DNA of 64,000 nt from Phragmites australis (GCF_958298935.1 NC_084927.1:27788001-27852000), one strand, 5' to 3'; shown: positions 23,122 to 35,335, numbered from the stretch's first letter. Notes: generated by a model from the sequence alone, not told the origin. Numbers and translations: made by a program.

Positions 23122-26100
23122 GCAAGCGGATCGTTCAGACATCCTCGGAGCCAGCAACAGCAGGCTCCACTGATGCATATACGATCACATGATGAAGGAA
23201 CTTGGACATTTGAGAATGCAAACACAATATTTTTTTAGTAAATTATCAGCTGCACAGCTGGGTGTCTATAGTTGCCTTCTTGTTTGATCAAATTTCAGTG
23301 TTGTGTTGCCCTATGGGCGCTTGATTCGCCCCTGTTGTAGGGGGGAGTCATTTTTATTTCATTTGTCCCCGTTCTGTAGAGGTTGCCAGACTAGTACATA
23401 GCATACAGCCATTCATCTCTGGCACACACAATCGGACGAGAACTTGGTATATATATGGCAAAGCTCTTGTACGTCAGGAAGTTTGAGGATGTTGTGCCAT
23501 GATTGTATCTTTCTGCATTGCATTGTCCTGATATCCTGGATGTGCTTATTCTTCCTTCTATTTTCCGATTAAGTGTACTGAAGAAAACACTTACTGACAG
23601 AATTATGATATTTTTACAGTCACCATTTTCCCCCAGAACAATATCTTCCATTTCCTCTCATGTCAGTCTAGCTGGCTGAAACATATGGAACCCTGATGAT
23701 GCTTCGATTGAAAAAACGGAGGAAAGTCCTGAGCCAGCGGACGAAGGCCTCGTGTTAGTCTGGCGATCGAACTTTCCTTTGACCGACTCGATGCACTCCA
23801 CTCAGTAGGAACATGTTGCAGTTTGCAATCTGCAGAGCCAGATCCTGCCAGTCTTCCAAAACCGGCGGCGCCACCGTGCCAGTCGGCGTGGACCACGCCG
23901 CAGAGCACACTAATCTCCGGCGACTCGCTCACGGCTGGGACCCGAGGAAGCGAGCCCCAAGTCTCATGGAGAGAGGGGAGGGTCCGGAGGCTGTTGTCCG
24001 GGGGACGCGGGGATCGTCGACGCAGGACGGGGCGTTGTCAGCAGATGCCGTGGCAGGAGAAATCTCACACGTACAAATCATTGGCCCCTTCTCATGCAGC
24101 AGTTCCCCGGTGGTACCGTCCAGGTGTCAATGCACCTGGGTCCCGCCTCACTAACTTATCGCTTTGATTCACTTATTGCTCACCGGAATGCTTATCAAAT
24201 GGGCGTAGACGTGGTTTAGTGGTAAAACCGTGGGAGATTCCTACGCTTATGACTGCCACTTTCTCTCACTCTCATCTAGTGTTTCTTAGATAATTTTGTA
24301 GTGTTTATACATAAAGGTATTGTTGCTCTCGAGGACGAGAAAGATAACCATGCCTGTGATTAACAACTCTCTAGGGCGGATGTAAACCAAAATATTAGGG
24401 ACCTTATCGAACTATGTTACTAAAATAAATTGGATCGTGTACATACAATCGGTAGATAAAACTAATTTCGTACAGAAATATAAGGGGAAAAAATGCAAAA
24501 CACATGAAACATAAAGAATAAAAGACAGATAAGCAACATGGTCATACCAAACCAATAGATAACATCATAACACGTGACGGTAGCATATTATTCATCTTGA
24601 GAAACAATCTGTACACAAAACATTGAACATGGTATATTAGCAATATAATAATTTCTTTTTAGCTAGTTTCAAATGATTATAAACATGGTTGATTTGTGCT
24701 CTGATCAGTGTATGGAATGCTATTAATATTAGCATTACTTGAAAAATATGTGAGCAATCTTCTTTTATTCATATCGACACATGAAAACCTAGAGATTTAT
24801 GAGAAATAATGCAACATTAATCACAATTCACAAATGGTAAAATATAAATCACAAATATGTGACCAGTGAGCATTTTTTATACCTCATGCGCCGTTGCCCG
24901 CCTGCTTGCACCACGTGCGCCGGCCACCCACACGTGGACTCGCCCGTAGCCCGTGGCCAGCCAGCGCACCGGGCGCCCACCTTCCTGCACACCGTGTCGC
25001 CCACTCGCCTACTTGTCTACTCGTCAGCTGCCCACTCGCTTGCATGCCTGGTGCCTATGCACCGTCGCCGACTCGCTGCCCGCCTGCCCTCACCATGAAT
25101 TTTGGAATTAGGGATTGGGAGATTGAGGAATCAGGGATGAGAATATAATCATGAAGTGAAATTGGGTAGACTGATTAGCTAGGATTTAGGAAAGGCTAAA
25201 AAGGTAGATGTGGGTCGTGGGCTGGATGGTTGGCCTAGGTGCTCTTCCTCTGTTCCTTGGTAGCTCCCAGTGCTAGGTGCTCTTCCCCTTCTGGTTTTAG
25301 CCCAGTTGGCATAGGTGAGCTCTGCTTCTTATTACTCAGTAGCTCTCAGGTGCTCATCCTCTGTTCCTCGTCTAACCATGCCATTGAAGGAGGCTTAGGG
25401 GGGAGCCAGCTAGCTGGGTGGCTTGAGCCCCCACCCTTATAGACCCGTCACTGATAACATTATATAGACGCACGGTAGAGCGTCATATCAAATCAAGGGA
25501 GGACTATTTTGCAAGTAGGTGGCGATCAAGTGGCCTTGTGGTGGTGACGGTGAGAATTGTAGCAGTCGACAAACGCAGAGCCATGGATGGAGGTCGGCAA
25601 GATGAGCCTGTGTAGTAGCTACCCAATATAGAGGCTAGTGAGATGAGTACAAATCCGTAGAGGAAGGTTGACAAGGTTCTCTACCCAAGTCCTAAAAGAA
25701 TGTTTCAAAAGAATGGGAGGTACAAGTTGAGGTTGGCCAACACTAAGCTCCACCTCGTGCACACATAATGAAATACGCCGTTCACCTTTTGTCTGAATGA
25801 TTTAGGCATTTTCATCACCCAATTTGTTTGGTTGTTGAATCAGATCCCCTTCTGTCACTATAGCTTCTTCCTCCTGACGCTCACCTTGCTCCCGCCGTTG
25901 CCTAGATTTGCTGTCACCCTGCTACGGCAGGGTAGGGTATCGTTGGAGCGTCACGGCGGTGGCTGACAACACGGCCCTCTTGCAAGACTCTACCCCGCTG
26001 CAGCCAACTTTTGCCCACCAACCGGCACCACCAATGGACCGACCTACAGTCGCGAGCTTCCTCGAAGCTCATCGAACTTTGATAAGTCCTCACCATGAAT

Positions 26101-26269
26101 CCTAAGCCCCAACTTCGAACCCTAATCTCGTTAGAGACCTCACTCGAGTTAGGGAAGGAGTTCCCTAGATCCAATTGCAGCGCACATTCTTCAGCTAGAA
26201 GTTTCGAGTTCGCGTGAGAAGAGGCTTCAAAATGCCAGTAAAATATAGCAATTCCGTAATGAAATGCAC
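23122..26269. other. Intergenic region with no supported gene
   Basis: Bases 23122-23400 are the 3' flank of the transporter pseudogene. Bases 23660-24160 are GC-rich and open in several frames, but no frame has family-like content. Bases 24200-24860 are AT-rich. Bases 24880-25110 are a Cys/Pro-coding GC-rich patch without conserved motifs. Bases 25200-25440 carry repeated GGTGCTCTTCC-like phrases. Bases 25440-26220 are mixed and unrecognised. I read the whole stretch as decayed transposon and captured DNA. Confidence 0.4.
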
Positions 26270-26760
26270 CAAAAAAAATCCAAAACTAGACAACATACAT
26301 AAACGTATTTACCAAAATAGACAACATGTTACCGTATTTACAAATTTAACATCCGTATTCGGCACATCATTTTGCACACCATACACCGAAAAACTATATT
26401 TGGCACACCGTGTGGCGAATACGGTATTATAGCATGTATTTGCCACACGGTGTGCCAAATATGACTGTGTATCGAATTAGTGACCGCACGGTAGGCAAAG
26501 GTCATATTCGGCACACCGTGTGCCGAATACGGTTGATATTCGACACATGGTGTACCGAATATGACATTGTAGTCCATATTCGCACACGATGTGCCAAATA
26601 TGGCTAGGTCTATGGTTTTTTGGCGTAAAATGTACCGAAATTCTATTTTCGGTAAATGATGTGCTAAATATAAATGCTAAAATTATAAATACAATAACAT
26701 ACTATCTATTTTAGCAAATACATTTACGTATGTTATCTAATTATAGATTTTTCAAAAAAA
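26270..26760. mobile_element. Foldback-like TIR element with palindromic core
   Basis: The ends are inverted repeats of roughly 90 bp with about 75-80 percent match (left AACATACATAAACGTATTTA, complement of right AACATACGTAAATGTATTTG), bordered by A-runs (CAAAAAAA on both sides, a possible 8-bp target duplication). The core holds about six diverged units of a palindrome with centre GGCACACCGTGTGCC; the best copy (26505-26529) has 12-nt perfect arms around one base. No coding content. A MULE-like or foldback element is likely. It ends about 200 bp upstream of the MICU start codon. Confidence 0.65.
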
Positions 26761-26962
26761 CAATGAAAAGCAAAACATGATGTTGTGTACGTAACAATAA
26801 AAGCGGCGACGCGCCCCCCACTCGCTCCTACTTGTTGCCGCGCCTTCCCCTCTGCACCTGCTACGTCTCTCCACAGACCTCTAGTAGTAGCAGTCTTCCT
26901 CCTAGCATAACCGCCTCTCGTCCCTATCCGCAGCAACCGTTCGCCGCGCCGCACGCGAGACC

Positions 26963-29900
26963 ATGGCTTCCTCTCCGCTACCCCGCGCGGCCCGCCTCCA
27001 CCGATCCGCAGCCGGGCGTCTGAGGTCGCCGCCGGCCCGCGCCTTCTCCAGCGCCGCAGGGACGGGACCGTCGCCCGGTCGCGAGGGGGTGCTCGCTGCC
27101 GCGGCCGTGGCGCTTGCGGGGTCCGGGCTGGGGCTGTGGCTCTTGCCGCCGACGCTCGCCGACTCCGGCGAGGCGGCCGGAGGCCAGATCTCGGTCGCCG
27201 CGGCGGGCGCTGGCACCGTGGAGGAACGGGAGACTAAGGGGCGGTTCCTGTTCGGAGGTGAGCGTCCCGCCTTTCTCCTCTTCCCGGAGCACCAATTACG
27301 ATCTCTCTCCGTGGTCGTTACCTAAGGTGTTTGATCGACTCGCGCGTTTGTACTGCTGCTGCCGTCGCTGCCGCAGCTGTTATACGGCTTGGTTTAGTAT
27401 TTGCTTTAGGATTTGGAGCATTGCTCTGTAAAGCTACGCGCTTGGCCAGGTCTTCTCTCATCAAGAGTGCCTCTTCTAGTGTCGCTTCTGCTCTTTTTGA
27501 TCGTTTGATTGCACGGTATCGCTTGAACCGGTGGCGCTTTGCGATCGGTACGGGCGCTTTCCTGGCTGTACTGAGCCAGTTGCGGATAAGTGATAAGCAA
27601 ATTGGCCACCGAATTCCAAATTAGATGACACGGTACCGTACAGGAAAGTCTGTGGAGCTTTCTGCCTTTTGACCAAACAGCACAATTACGTGCGTTTATG
27701 CTTAATTGTCTGGTTGTATTCATACGGATCTGCCTTAAACTTTGGCATTTGAGTGGTATGTTGATCTGATCATAATCCTATACTTTTGTGCTTTCTTCCC
27801 TCTTTTCTTTCCACAGACTCATTCCGCAGAAGGGTGTTCTTTAATTACGAGAAGAGGATACGGCTTCTCAGCCCTCCCGAAAAGGTAATGCATGAAGTGC
27901 TGCATTAGGTACAATTCCGCGGAATTTGGTTTATTAGGTTTCTGGTATAGTAAATTTCTAATTACGCTGTGCCCCTGGATAGATCTTCGAATACTTTGCG
28001 ACTGTGCGGAACCCAGAAGGTGAAGTTTACATGTTGCCTGCCGACTTGATGAGAGCAGTAGTTCCAGTTTTCCCTCCATCAGAGTCGACCATAGTTCGGG
28101 TAGGGAGATTAAGGGGGGAACGTAGCCCTGGAGAGTTGCACTGTGCTCCATCGGAGTTCTTCATGCTGTTCGACACAAACAGCGATGGCCTCATCTCCTT
28201 TGCCGAGTAAGTGGAAATTTAGAATAACGCTGAATCACTTCACTGCATACAGAATACAGAACTTGTGGATTTCGAACTTTTGCATAAATATTGTCATCGG
28301 TTTCTTGCAAGAAAACCTTGAAAATTTCCAGCTGTTGGTATAAAATCTGTTCAGGATAACCGATGCGGTGTACATATTGATAATCATGATGACACGATGC
28401 CATAGGCATTTGCAATCTGATGCACCGTTGAGCAAGTATATTATTAATTTCTAAGATGCCTGTGGTGTCTTTGACAGGTACATCTTTTTCGTGACATTGC
28501 TCAGCGTTCCAGAGTCAAATTTCACTGCCGCTTTCAAAATGTTTGACGTTGACCACAGCGGGTGAGTTCTATTTCTACCACTGCACTCGGTCTTAATAAT
28601 ACCTTCCTGCTGTAATGCATCTTCTGTGTTGCTGTTCCTTAGTTCACAAACCTGTTACAATTCTATCTGCATGTATGACAAATCATTGAACAGAGTTTTG
28701 ATAGGGTAAGGGGAAAGAATGAATTTGTGTCTAAGTCTACTTTGCTTCAATTCAGAATTCCTTTTTCTGTATATATATTTGTTGTTTGGTGAAGTTGCTA
28801 AAGGTATGTTTTCGCCTTATATTCTCTTGGATTCATGCATAAACAAGGATATATTTAAATATTGTCTTGTTTATGCTATATTGTTGTTTACCTGTGATCA
28901 TTCGCGTGCAGTTAATTTCTCTTGTCGCCCAGAAAAAGACGTGCTCTTTATGGGCATGTTCAATCATCTGACTTGTTATTTGATGGTAAAAGAAGGGTAT
29001 GAACAAATTTTGACCAGCTTCTTCACTGTTATGTTGTTGTTCTCATCTGGTACATGCCATTTTCAGGGTGATAGACAGAGAGGAGTTTAAGAAAATAATG
29101 GCACTGATGCGGTCCATAAACAGACAAGGAGCCACCCATAGGGATGGCTTACGTGTCGGTCTTAAAGTTGGCCAACCTGTGGAAAATGGTGGACTGGTTG
29201 AGTATTTCTTTGGTAATGATGGGAATGAACCTCTGCACTACGACAAGTTTTCAAAATTTTTGAATGAATTGCATGACGAGGTGATTTGCTTCTTCCATTC
29301 TTTTAGTCAACTTGATGACTTGTCCACAAAGATCATTTCATGACTTAACCGGAAAGGAAAGTATTTATATTGCGAAGCAAACAACCCCTTTTCACAGCAT
29401 ATATATACCCAGCTTTACATATAATACCCGTAGAGGCTGCCAAACAGTTCATTACTTCATTGTTTCCGTGTTCCCTAATCATCTCTGTAAAGTTGACTGA
29501 ACCTTACCCCTTGTAAGCAGGCTATATAAGCCCTATATTTCTAAACTGGCTGACAGCATGTAATGATCTTATTCTCATAATTGAAGTTTTTAAAAGAGCA
29601 AACCACTCTAGATAATTATTTGTTATGTATTACTAGAGAGTAAATGTTGGATCCAAATAGCACTGTGTTCTACATGCCATCTGTTTTTATCTTTTTCTAT
29701 TTGAGAACATTTAACTACTTTTTGCATTCTGCACAATTAACTAGAGAGTAACCATCTGTGGATTTCTCTGCAGATTATTCGTCTGGAGTTTAGTCATTAC
29801 GATGTCAAGTCATCTAAAACTATCCCAGCTAAGGATTTCGCGATGTCCATGGTTGCTTCTGCCGACATGAATCACATCAACAAACTGCTTGATAGAGTTG

Positions 29901-30565
29901 ATGATTTGGTCAGTGAGCCTGATTTGAAGGACCTGCGCATTACCTTTGAGGTTTGACTTGTTGATCTCTTGACTATTTTTTTACCGAATTCAGTTCTCTT
30001 TAATGTTCTCATGGATATCTCTATGCAACTGCAGGAGTTTAAGTCATTTGCTGATTTGCGACGAAGGTTGCAGCCACTATCGATGGCAATCTTCTCTTAC
30101 GGGAAGGTAAATGGGTTCTTGACAAAGCAGGATCTAAAACGTGCAGCATACCATGTAAGATTCCTTATCATGCTTGACAGCATACTAAGAGTTAATTGTT
30201 CGGCAAAAGTAGTGACTTCTGGGCTAGTTGACCAAATGCAGAATAAGTCATTTTCGGCTTGCTTGACCAAATGATTACATGCTCTCTGTTGTTTCAGTGC
30301 CCAGTTGTTGTTCAACCTGTCCAATTTCCCTTTTTGGTTTGCCCTATAGGTTTGCGAGGTTGACTTAACGGATAGAGTGGTGGACATCATTTTCCATGTG
30401 TTTGACACAAATCGTGATGGGCACCTGAGCTCGGAAGAATTCTTGAGAGCGTTACAAAGACGAGAAACTGATATTCGCCAGCCAGCAACACCGGGTCCCT
30501 TTGGGTTCTTGTCTTGCTGGTTCAACTGTAAGAAGTGCTCTTCGCTTCCACAGATGGTTCTCTAA
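26963..30565 (+). CDS. MICU: Mitochondrial calcium uptake protein, EF-hand (MICU)
   Basis: Eight exons: 26963-27257, 27817-27884, 27983-28206, 28478-28561, 29067-29280, 29774-29950, 30035-30154, 30350-30565 (1398 nt, 465 aa). MICU is the Ca-sensing gatekeeper of the mitochondrial calcium uniporter and sits in the intermembrane space. The N-terminus is Arg/Ser/Ala-rich and lacks acids (MASSPLPRAARLHRSAAGRL), as in a mitochondrial transit peptide, followed by a hydrophobic segment at about 45-65. Three canonical EF-hand loops are seen: DTNSDGLISFAE (185-196), DVDHSGVIDREE (219-230) and DTNRDGHLSSEE (413-424). Having three rather than two matches plant MICU. The conserved FRRRVFFNYEKRIRLLSPPE and FEYFATV blocks are present. 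The C-terminus (GPFGFLSCWFNC then KKCSSLPQMVL) is the least certain part, because GTAAGA after FNC could be a donor. A TIR element lies just upstream. Confidence 0.95.
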
Positions 30566-30921
30566 TTGGGTCCTTTGATCTTCACTGTACTCTTCCTCTG
30601 CCTTTTGATTGCTATCTCGTGGTACTCATGCAGAACTTTCCTTAGGCTTTCTTCTCATTTCTCGCTACACTACCCTGTTACGCGTTATGACGCTGTTTCC
30701 GTCATGTTCAGGTGGTGTAGGTGGACAACGGAATCACCAAGCAGCGCACGCTGCCGAGCGCCCGGACGATTTTGCTGTACATATCGTGTGGGTGGTCAAA
30801 GCTTCCCCAGCCATACTACATAGAAGCTGTAAATAGTGTCTGGTTGTAGCCCTTGGACTTGGAGACACTTATAATTCTTATGTTCATTATTACCCATATT
30901 AACTGAGATTTGAAATCTTGT
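30566..30921. other. MICU 3' UTR
   Basis: AT-moderate sequence after the MICU stop, with no coding support. The intact 5-bp target duplication CTTGT (30917-30921) ends it and marks the retrotransposon insertion point. Confidence 0.6.
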
Positions 30922-31003
30922 TGTTGGGGAAAAATAGACTAGCCTAAAGATAATAGTTGACGATCGCTATCAAAGATCCCTTTAGAGTTTTCGGTCTTCG
31001 GAT
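30922..31003 (+). repeat. Remnant of the 5' LTR
   Basis: These bases align with the start of the 3' LTR (36146 on), sharing AATAGTTGACGATCGCTATC. About 14 differences are seen in 82 bases, mostly T or A here against C or G in the 3' copy. After about 31003 the match stops abruptly, so the rest of the LTR and the primer-binding site are missing. Confidence 0.8.
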
Positions 31004-31229
31004 CAGGGTGCGATCACAACACCAACGATTGTTGAATCCTTACGATCTTCTGGGAGGAGTATCTCGGAAGACAAGCAGGATATCTGGCTACAGAGAGAAC
31101 GGCGAAGGACGGCACAGGGATCGAAAGTCTGGGTAAACTCCTGGCCCTCCGACCTCGCTTTGTCATCACCAACTCCGCTACTGATGGTGCAATATCTCAG
31201 TGATGAGGATTGAGTTGGAGAATGCCGTC

Positions 31230-31545
31230 GTCAGGCTCTAGACGGATTACCTCCGGAGCCAAGCAACAGCTAAGGGTTGAAGGGGTCGAGGACCACCTCT
31301 CCCGACTAGTCTTCGGCTCCACCTCCGACACGCGTCGTGGCTAGGCTTCGGACGGATTACCTCTGGAGTCGGACAACAGTTAAGGGTTGAGGGGGGTTGA
31401 GGACCACCTCTCCCGACTAGTCTTCGGCTCCACCTCCGACACACGCCATCGCTAGGCTCCGGACGGGTTACCCCCGGAGCCGGGCAACAGCTAAAGGCCG
31501 AGGGGGTCGAGGATCACCTCTCCCAGTCTAGCCGTAGGCTTCGAG
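31230..31545 (+). repeat. Internal array A: about 111-bp tandem repeat, three copies
   Basis: Copies begin near 31240, 31351 and 31463 with GGATTACCTCCGGAGCC-like text, followed by AAGGGTTGAGGGGGTCGAGG and CACCTCTCCCGACTAGTC. The same unit reappears at 33812-34260 in the same orientation, 2.3 kb further on. Confidence 0.85.
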
Positions 31546-31879
31546 GCCCTTTAGCCTCATAATAGAGGCCTTATTTTGGTAAAGGTACGTCCACTATTAC
31601 ATATAGATAGTTTATCTAGCTGGTCTATCTTTCGTACAGTACGATCAAAATATCTTGGAGGCTTTCAACCTTACTGCTAGAAATTTTTATAACAGATAGT
31701 CATTAGGTAGAAATGGTAAATCTAGATTACGTCCCTGTTTAGCAGTAAGCAATAGAACTTAAGTTACATCTTCATTTGACACAAGTTATGGATAGTTATC
31801 TGACCTAGCTATATCTTACACTGCAATTAGCTGCTTATTACCAACAATAGACTGTAAAACTTAACTAGTACATAATCAT

Positions 31880-32880
31880 GCAAAAACCCACGTACCTCGG
31901 ACGTAGCATACCTAGGTCACCTGGAAGGCAAGACCGTCTAGGTTTCCTGGAAGGTATCGTGTAGTCTCGGTAGACAGTGAGGCCCACACACTTGCAGCTG
32001 CGTCGTATGCTTAGGTCACCTAGAGGGCAGATTATGCCAAGGTGTCCTGGAAGGTATTGCATAGCCTCGGCAGTGTCGAATCCACGCCTCGAGGGATGTC
32101 CTCGGAGGCAGAGATGCGGTGCTCTGAGGAACGCTGTCGCAAGAAATCCTTGTTGCACGACATACCTACACACCGCGGACATAGCAAGCCTAGGTCACCG
32201 CGAAGGTATCAAGCCTAGGTTTTTGGAAGGCGTTGCATAGCCTCGATAGTGTGTAGATGCCGTTTATCAAGGGACTTCCTTGGTGATGTAGTTGCGGCAC
32301 CCCTAAAGGATTTCTTGGGAGGCGTGACACGCCCACACACCTGTAAGCATTGTCTGTCTAAACCTAAAGTAATCTGAAAAGGTTTCTCAAGGGTAGGCTT
32401 TGCCCTGGTAGGCAGTGGAGCCCACACACTTACAGCAGCACAACATGTCTAGGTCACCCAAAGGGCAGATTATGCCAGGGTGTTCTGAAAGGCATTGCAT
32501 AGCCTCGGTAGTGTAGACGTCGCATATTAAGGTATGACCTTGATGTGAGGATGCGGTGCTCCGAGGAATGATGTCGCAAGGAATCCTCGTTGCACGACAT
32601 GCTTATATACCGCGAGCGCAACATGTCTAGGTCACCGCGAAGGCATCAAGCATAGATTTCTTGGAAGGTATTGCATAGCATTGGTCATATAAATACCACA
32701 CACTAGGGCACACCCTTGGTGGACAGTGTTGCGATGCACACGGGACGTTTCCTCGGGAGTACGACAGGCCTACACATCGTGGGCATAGCATGCCTAGACC
32801 ACCTGGAAGGCAAGACTGACTAGGTTTTCTGGAAGGTATTACGTAGCTTCGATAGTGTGTAGAGCATTCGACATTAATAC
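31880..32880 (+). repeat. Internal array B: diverged 130-300 bp repeats
   Basis: Phrases such as CCTAGGTCACC, GGAAGGTATTGCATAGCCTC and GTGTAGATGCCG recur at uneven intervals (31907, 32022, 32190, 32450, 32628, 32797) in one orientation. The units are partly deleted relative to each other. No protein frame is conserved across copies. Confidence 0.7.
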
Positions 32881-32899
32881 ATGCCAAAGGGGATAAAAA

Positions 32900-33510
32900 A
32901 CCTCCAACAAAAATGGAGAGTCATACAAAACCTCTGGCAAAAACGAAGAAACTTACAAAACCTTCGGCAAAAACGGAGAGCCATGCGAAAGCTCCGGCAA
33001 ATATGGAGAGACCTAAAAAATCTCAAGTAAAAATGGAGAGTCCTACAAAAGTCTCGGCAAAAACGGAGAGTCCTACAAAATCTCCGGCAAAAACGAAGAA
33101 ACTTACAAAACCTCCGGCAAAAAACAGAGAGCCCTGCGAATGCTCCGGCAATAACGGAGAAACTTACAAAACCTCCAGTAAAAATGGAGAGTCCTGCAAA
33201 AGCTCCGGCAAAACTAGAGTCTTACAAAACCTCCGGCAAAAATGGAGAAACTTACAAAGCCTTCGGCAAAAATGGAGAGACTTTCGAAAACCTCTGCGAG
33301 ACGGATCGTATTACAAAAACCTCCGCCAACAACGAAGAGTCTTGCAAAACCTCTGCCAAAACGGAGAGACTCCCAAAACCTCCACAAGACGGAGAGTCTT
33401 GCAAAAACCTCAGCATGACGGAGAGCCTTGCAAAAATCTCCACAAGATGGAGAATCTTAAAAAATCCCCGCAAGTAGGAATGCCTTCCAAAAACCTCTAC
33501 CATAGGTTCT
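32900..33510 (+). repeat. Internal array C: about 30-36 bp tandem repeat
   Basis: About 18 head-to-tail copies of a unit built on CTCCGGCAAAAACGGAGAGT followed by CYTACAAAAC. The open frame across it (from 32913) gives a Lys/Ser/Thr/Pro repeat peptide. Because the unit length varies and the frame drifts, I treat it as a repeat artefact rather than a gene. Confidence 0.85.
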
Positions 33511-33811
33511 AAAAAATCTATCGGACAAAATCCTCTGACATCTTGAAGACAAGCGCCTCCGTACCGGAGGGGTGCAAAACCCACTAGCCCCTGACAGGCA
33601 CAACTAACAGACCAAAGGAGTATAAATCCTCCTCCCCGCAGGAAGAGGTATGGCCCGCATGACTCAAACACGTATGGTAAAAGGTAAAGTCATTACCCTG
33701 TAGTCTAATCTAAGACATGATTCATACGTCGTTTATGAAAATCATTCTAATATTAAGTAAAAGCCCATTCTATATGGCACGGGAAATAGTATGGAATCCC
33801 CAATTATTTAT

Positions 33812-34262
33812 TGCAGGAGCCGGGCAGTGGCTAAGTACCGAGGGGGTCGAGGACCACCTCTCCCGTCTAGTCTTCAGCTTCGCCTCCGACACGCCGTCGC
33901 TAGGCTCCGGGCGGATTACCTCCAGAGCCGGGCAGCGGCTAAGGGCCGAGGGGGTCGAGGATCACCTCTCCTGTCTGGCCTTCAGCTTCACCACTGACAC
34001 GCCATCGCCAGGCTAAGAGCGGATTACCTCCGGAGCCGGGCAACAGCTAAGGGTCGAGGGTGTCGAGGACCTCTCCCGTCTAGTCTTCAGCTTCGCCTCC
34101 GACGAGCCGTCGCCAGGCTTCGGACGGATTACCTCCGGAGTCGGGCGGTAGCTAAGGGCCGAGGGGGTCGAGGACCACCTCTCCCGTCTAGCCTTCGGCT
34201 TCGCCTCCAACATGCTATCGCCAGGCTTTAAACGGATCGCCTCCGAAGCCAGTGGCTAAGAA
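33812..34262 (+). repeat. Internal array A': second cluster of the 107-111 bp repeat
   Basis: Four or so copies, starting near 33816, 33911, 34020 and 34124, of the unit seen in array A (GGATTACCTCCGGAGCCGGG, then CGAGGGGGTCGAGGACCACC). The last copy is degenerate. The two clusters flank arrays B and C. Confidence 0.85.
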
Positions 34263-34681
34263 CCCAAAGGGTCAAGGACCACCTCCAGAGCTTGTCCCCA
34301 AAGGTTCCAGATGGTCTTTGTTGGGTCGAAAATTTGGAACAAATTTGTAAGAAGGCCTTACCAATGCAGAACCCGAGGAGTATGCGATGACCGGGAACGA
34401 CGAGGTCGCAACTGCTTCGCCCGGCCCTCCTTAGTTACCCTACGTGTCTAACACCACCAGATTCCCGAGGCTACCTCTCCCTTGGAAGGAATGAAACCGG
34501 CTATGATATATGTGAAGGTTCGGTACCTCGGTCATCTGAAAAACTAGCTATCGCCTACGAAGGAGATGAAGAAGTGCGGCTCGAAGGCATGAAGGCACAC
34601 AGACATGAAGTCCCCTACTCGAAGTATCCCCTTACACTTCGACCCAAAAAGAGATATAATTGCCCCTAAAGGTCCAAATTA

Positions 34682-35335
34682 ATCATTAAACAAATCATGC
34701 ATCCGAAGGACGTGTACAAAGAAGCAAACAGTACAAATATCGCTACGGAGGAGACATGCCCCGAAAGAGCAAACCAGGGAGAGAAAGAGTACAAGGTAGC
34801 AAAAGACAACTATGGCCCGTGGCAGGGCCATAGTCGAACGGCAAAACAGGGTTGTCCACGAAGCACCCCCGAAGGCCACCTTCTCCTCCTACGGATCCCG
34901 GTAGGGGCCGCGCATGGAGCGGTGTATGCACTTTATCCGCGGCCTGCCGCCACAGAAGCTGATGCAGTAGTCGACCTCTGAGATGTCGGAAGACGAAGAA
35001 GAAACCGAAGGAACCACCGTCGGGGCCTCCTCTCACTTCTTCCCGGCCCCCTCCCTTGACGCCGAAGCCTGCTCCTCGTCACTCTCCCTCCGCAGGAGAT
35101 CCCAATCGATCTCCTAATCATCGTTGGAAATATTGATGATCTCGACAGGCGTGGTCTCTCGAACCAAGGGCTGGGCAGGAGTGATAGGCAGCTGTCCACC
35201 TTGCAGGGATGGAAGCAGGATGGCCACTGGTGCCATCGTCGGTGGCTGAGACGGCCCAGCCCCAGTAGAAGCAGTCGAGATCATCGATATTTCCGAAGAG
35301 GATGAGGAGGAAGACGATGCCATATTCAAAGTCAA
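34682..35335 (-). pseudogene. Antisense ORF remnant of the LTR retrotransposon
   Basis: On the minus strand, opposite to the element, a Ser-rich start MASSSSSSSSEISMISTAS (35321 down) leads into PVEIINISNDD, then a stop. Similar text continues in the same or shifted frames: DWDLLRRESDEEQASASREG, VSSSSSDISEV, and a hydrophobic tail VVFCYLVLFLSLVCSFGACL ending at 34682. Intervening stops break it. Antisense ORFs near the 3' LTR are known in several grass Gypsy elements (for example Grande, RIRE2), and this looks like one. The function of such ORFs is unknown to me. Confidence 0.5.

Noticed and set aside
23660..24170. GC-rich open frames on both strands
   Set aside because: No frame shows conserved domains, splice structure or a gene-like start; composition alone opens the frames.
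24205..24275. tRNA-like or SINE-like text (TGGTTTAGTGGTAAAACC)
   Set aside because: It has an A-box-like motif but no B box or cloverleaf, and no target duplication or tail could be fixed.
26902..27300. Long minus-strand frames opposite MICU exon 1
   Set aside because: They are shadows of the GC-rich first exon on the plus strand.
30566..30836. Extra MICU C-terminal exon after a donor-like GTAAGA at 30529
   Set aside because: The downstream frame has no conserved content, and the simpler unspliced ending is in frame with a stop.
32900..33510. Possible CRISPR-like array (short regular repeats)
   Set aside because: Repeats are contiguous, diverged and lack unique spacers; the context is a plant retrotransposon.
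32913..33512. 199-residue Lys/Ser/Thr/Pro-rich open frame
   Set aside because: It lies wholly inside a 30-36 bp tandem array of the retroelement; the frame drifts between repeats.
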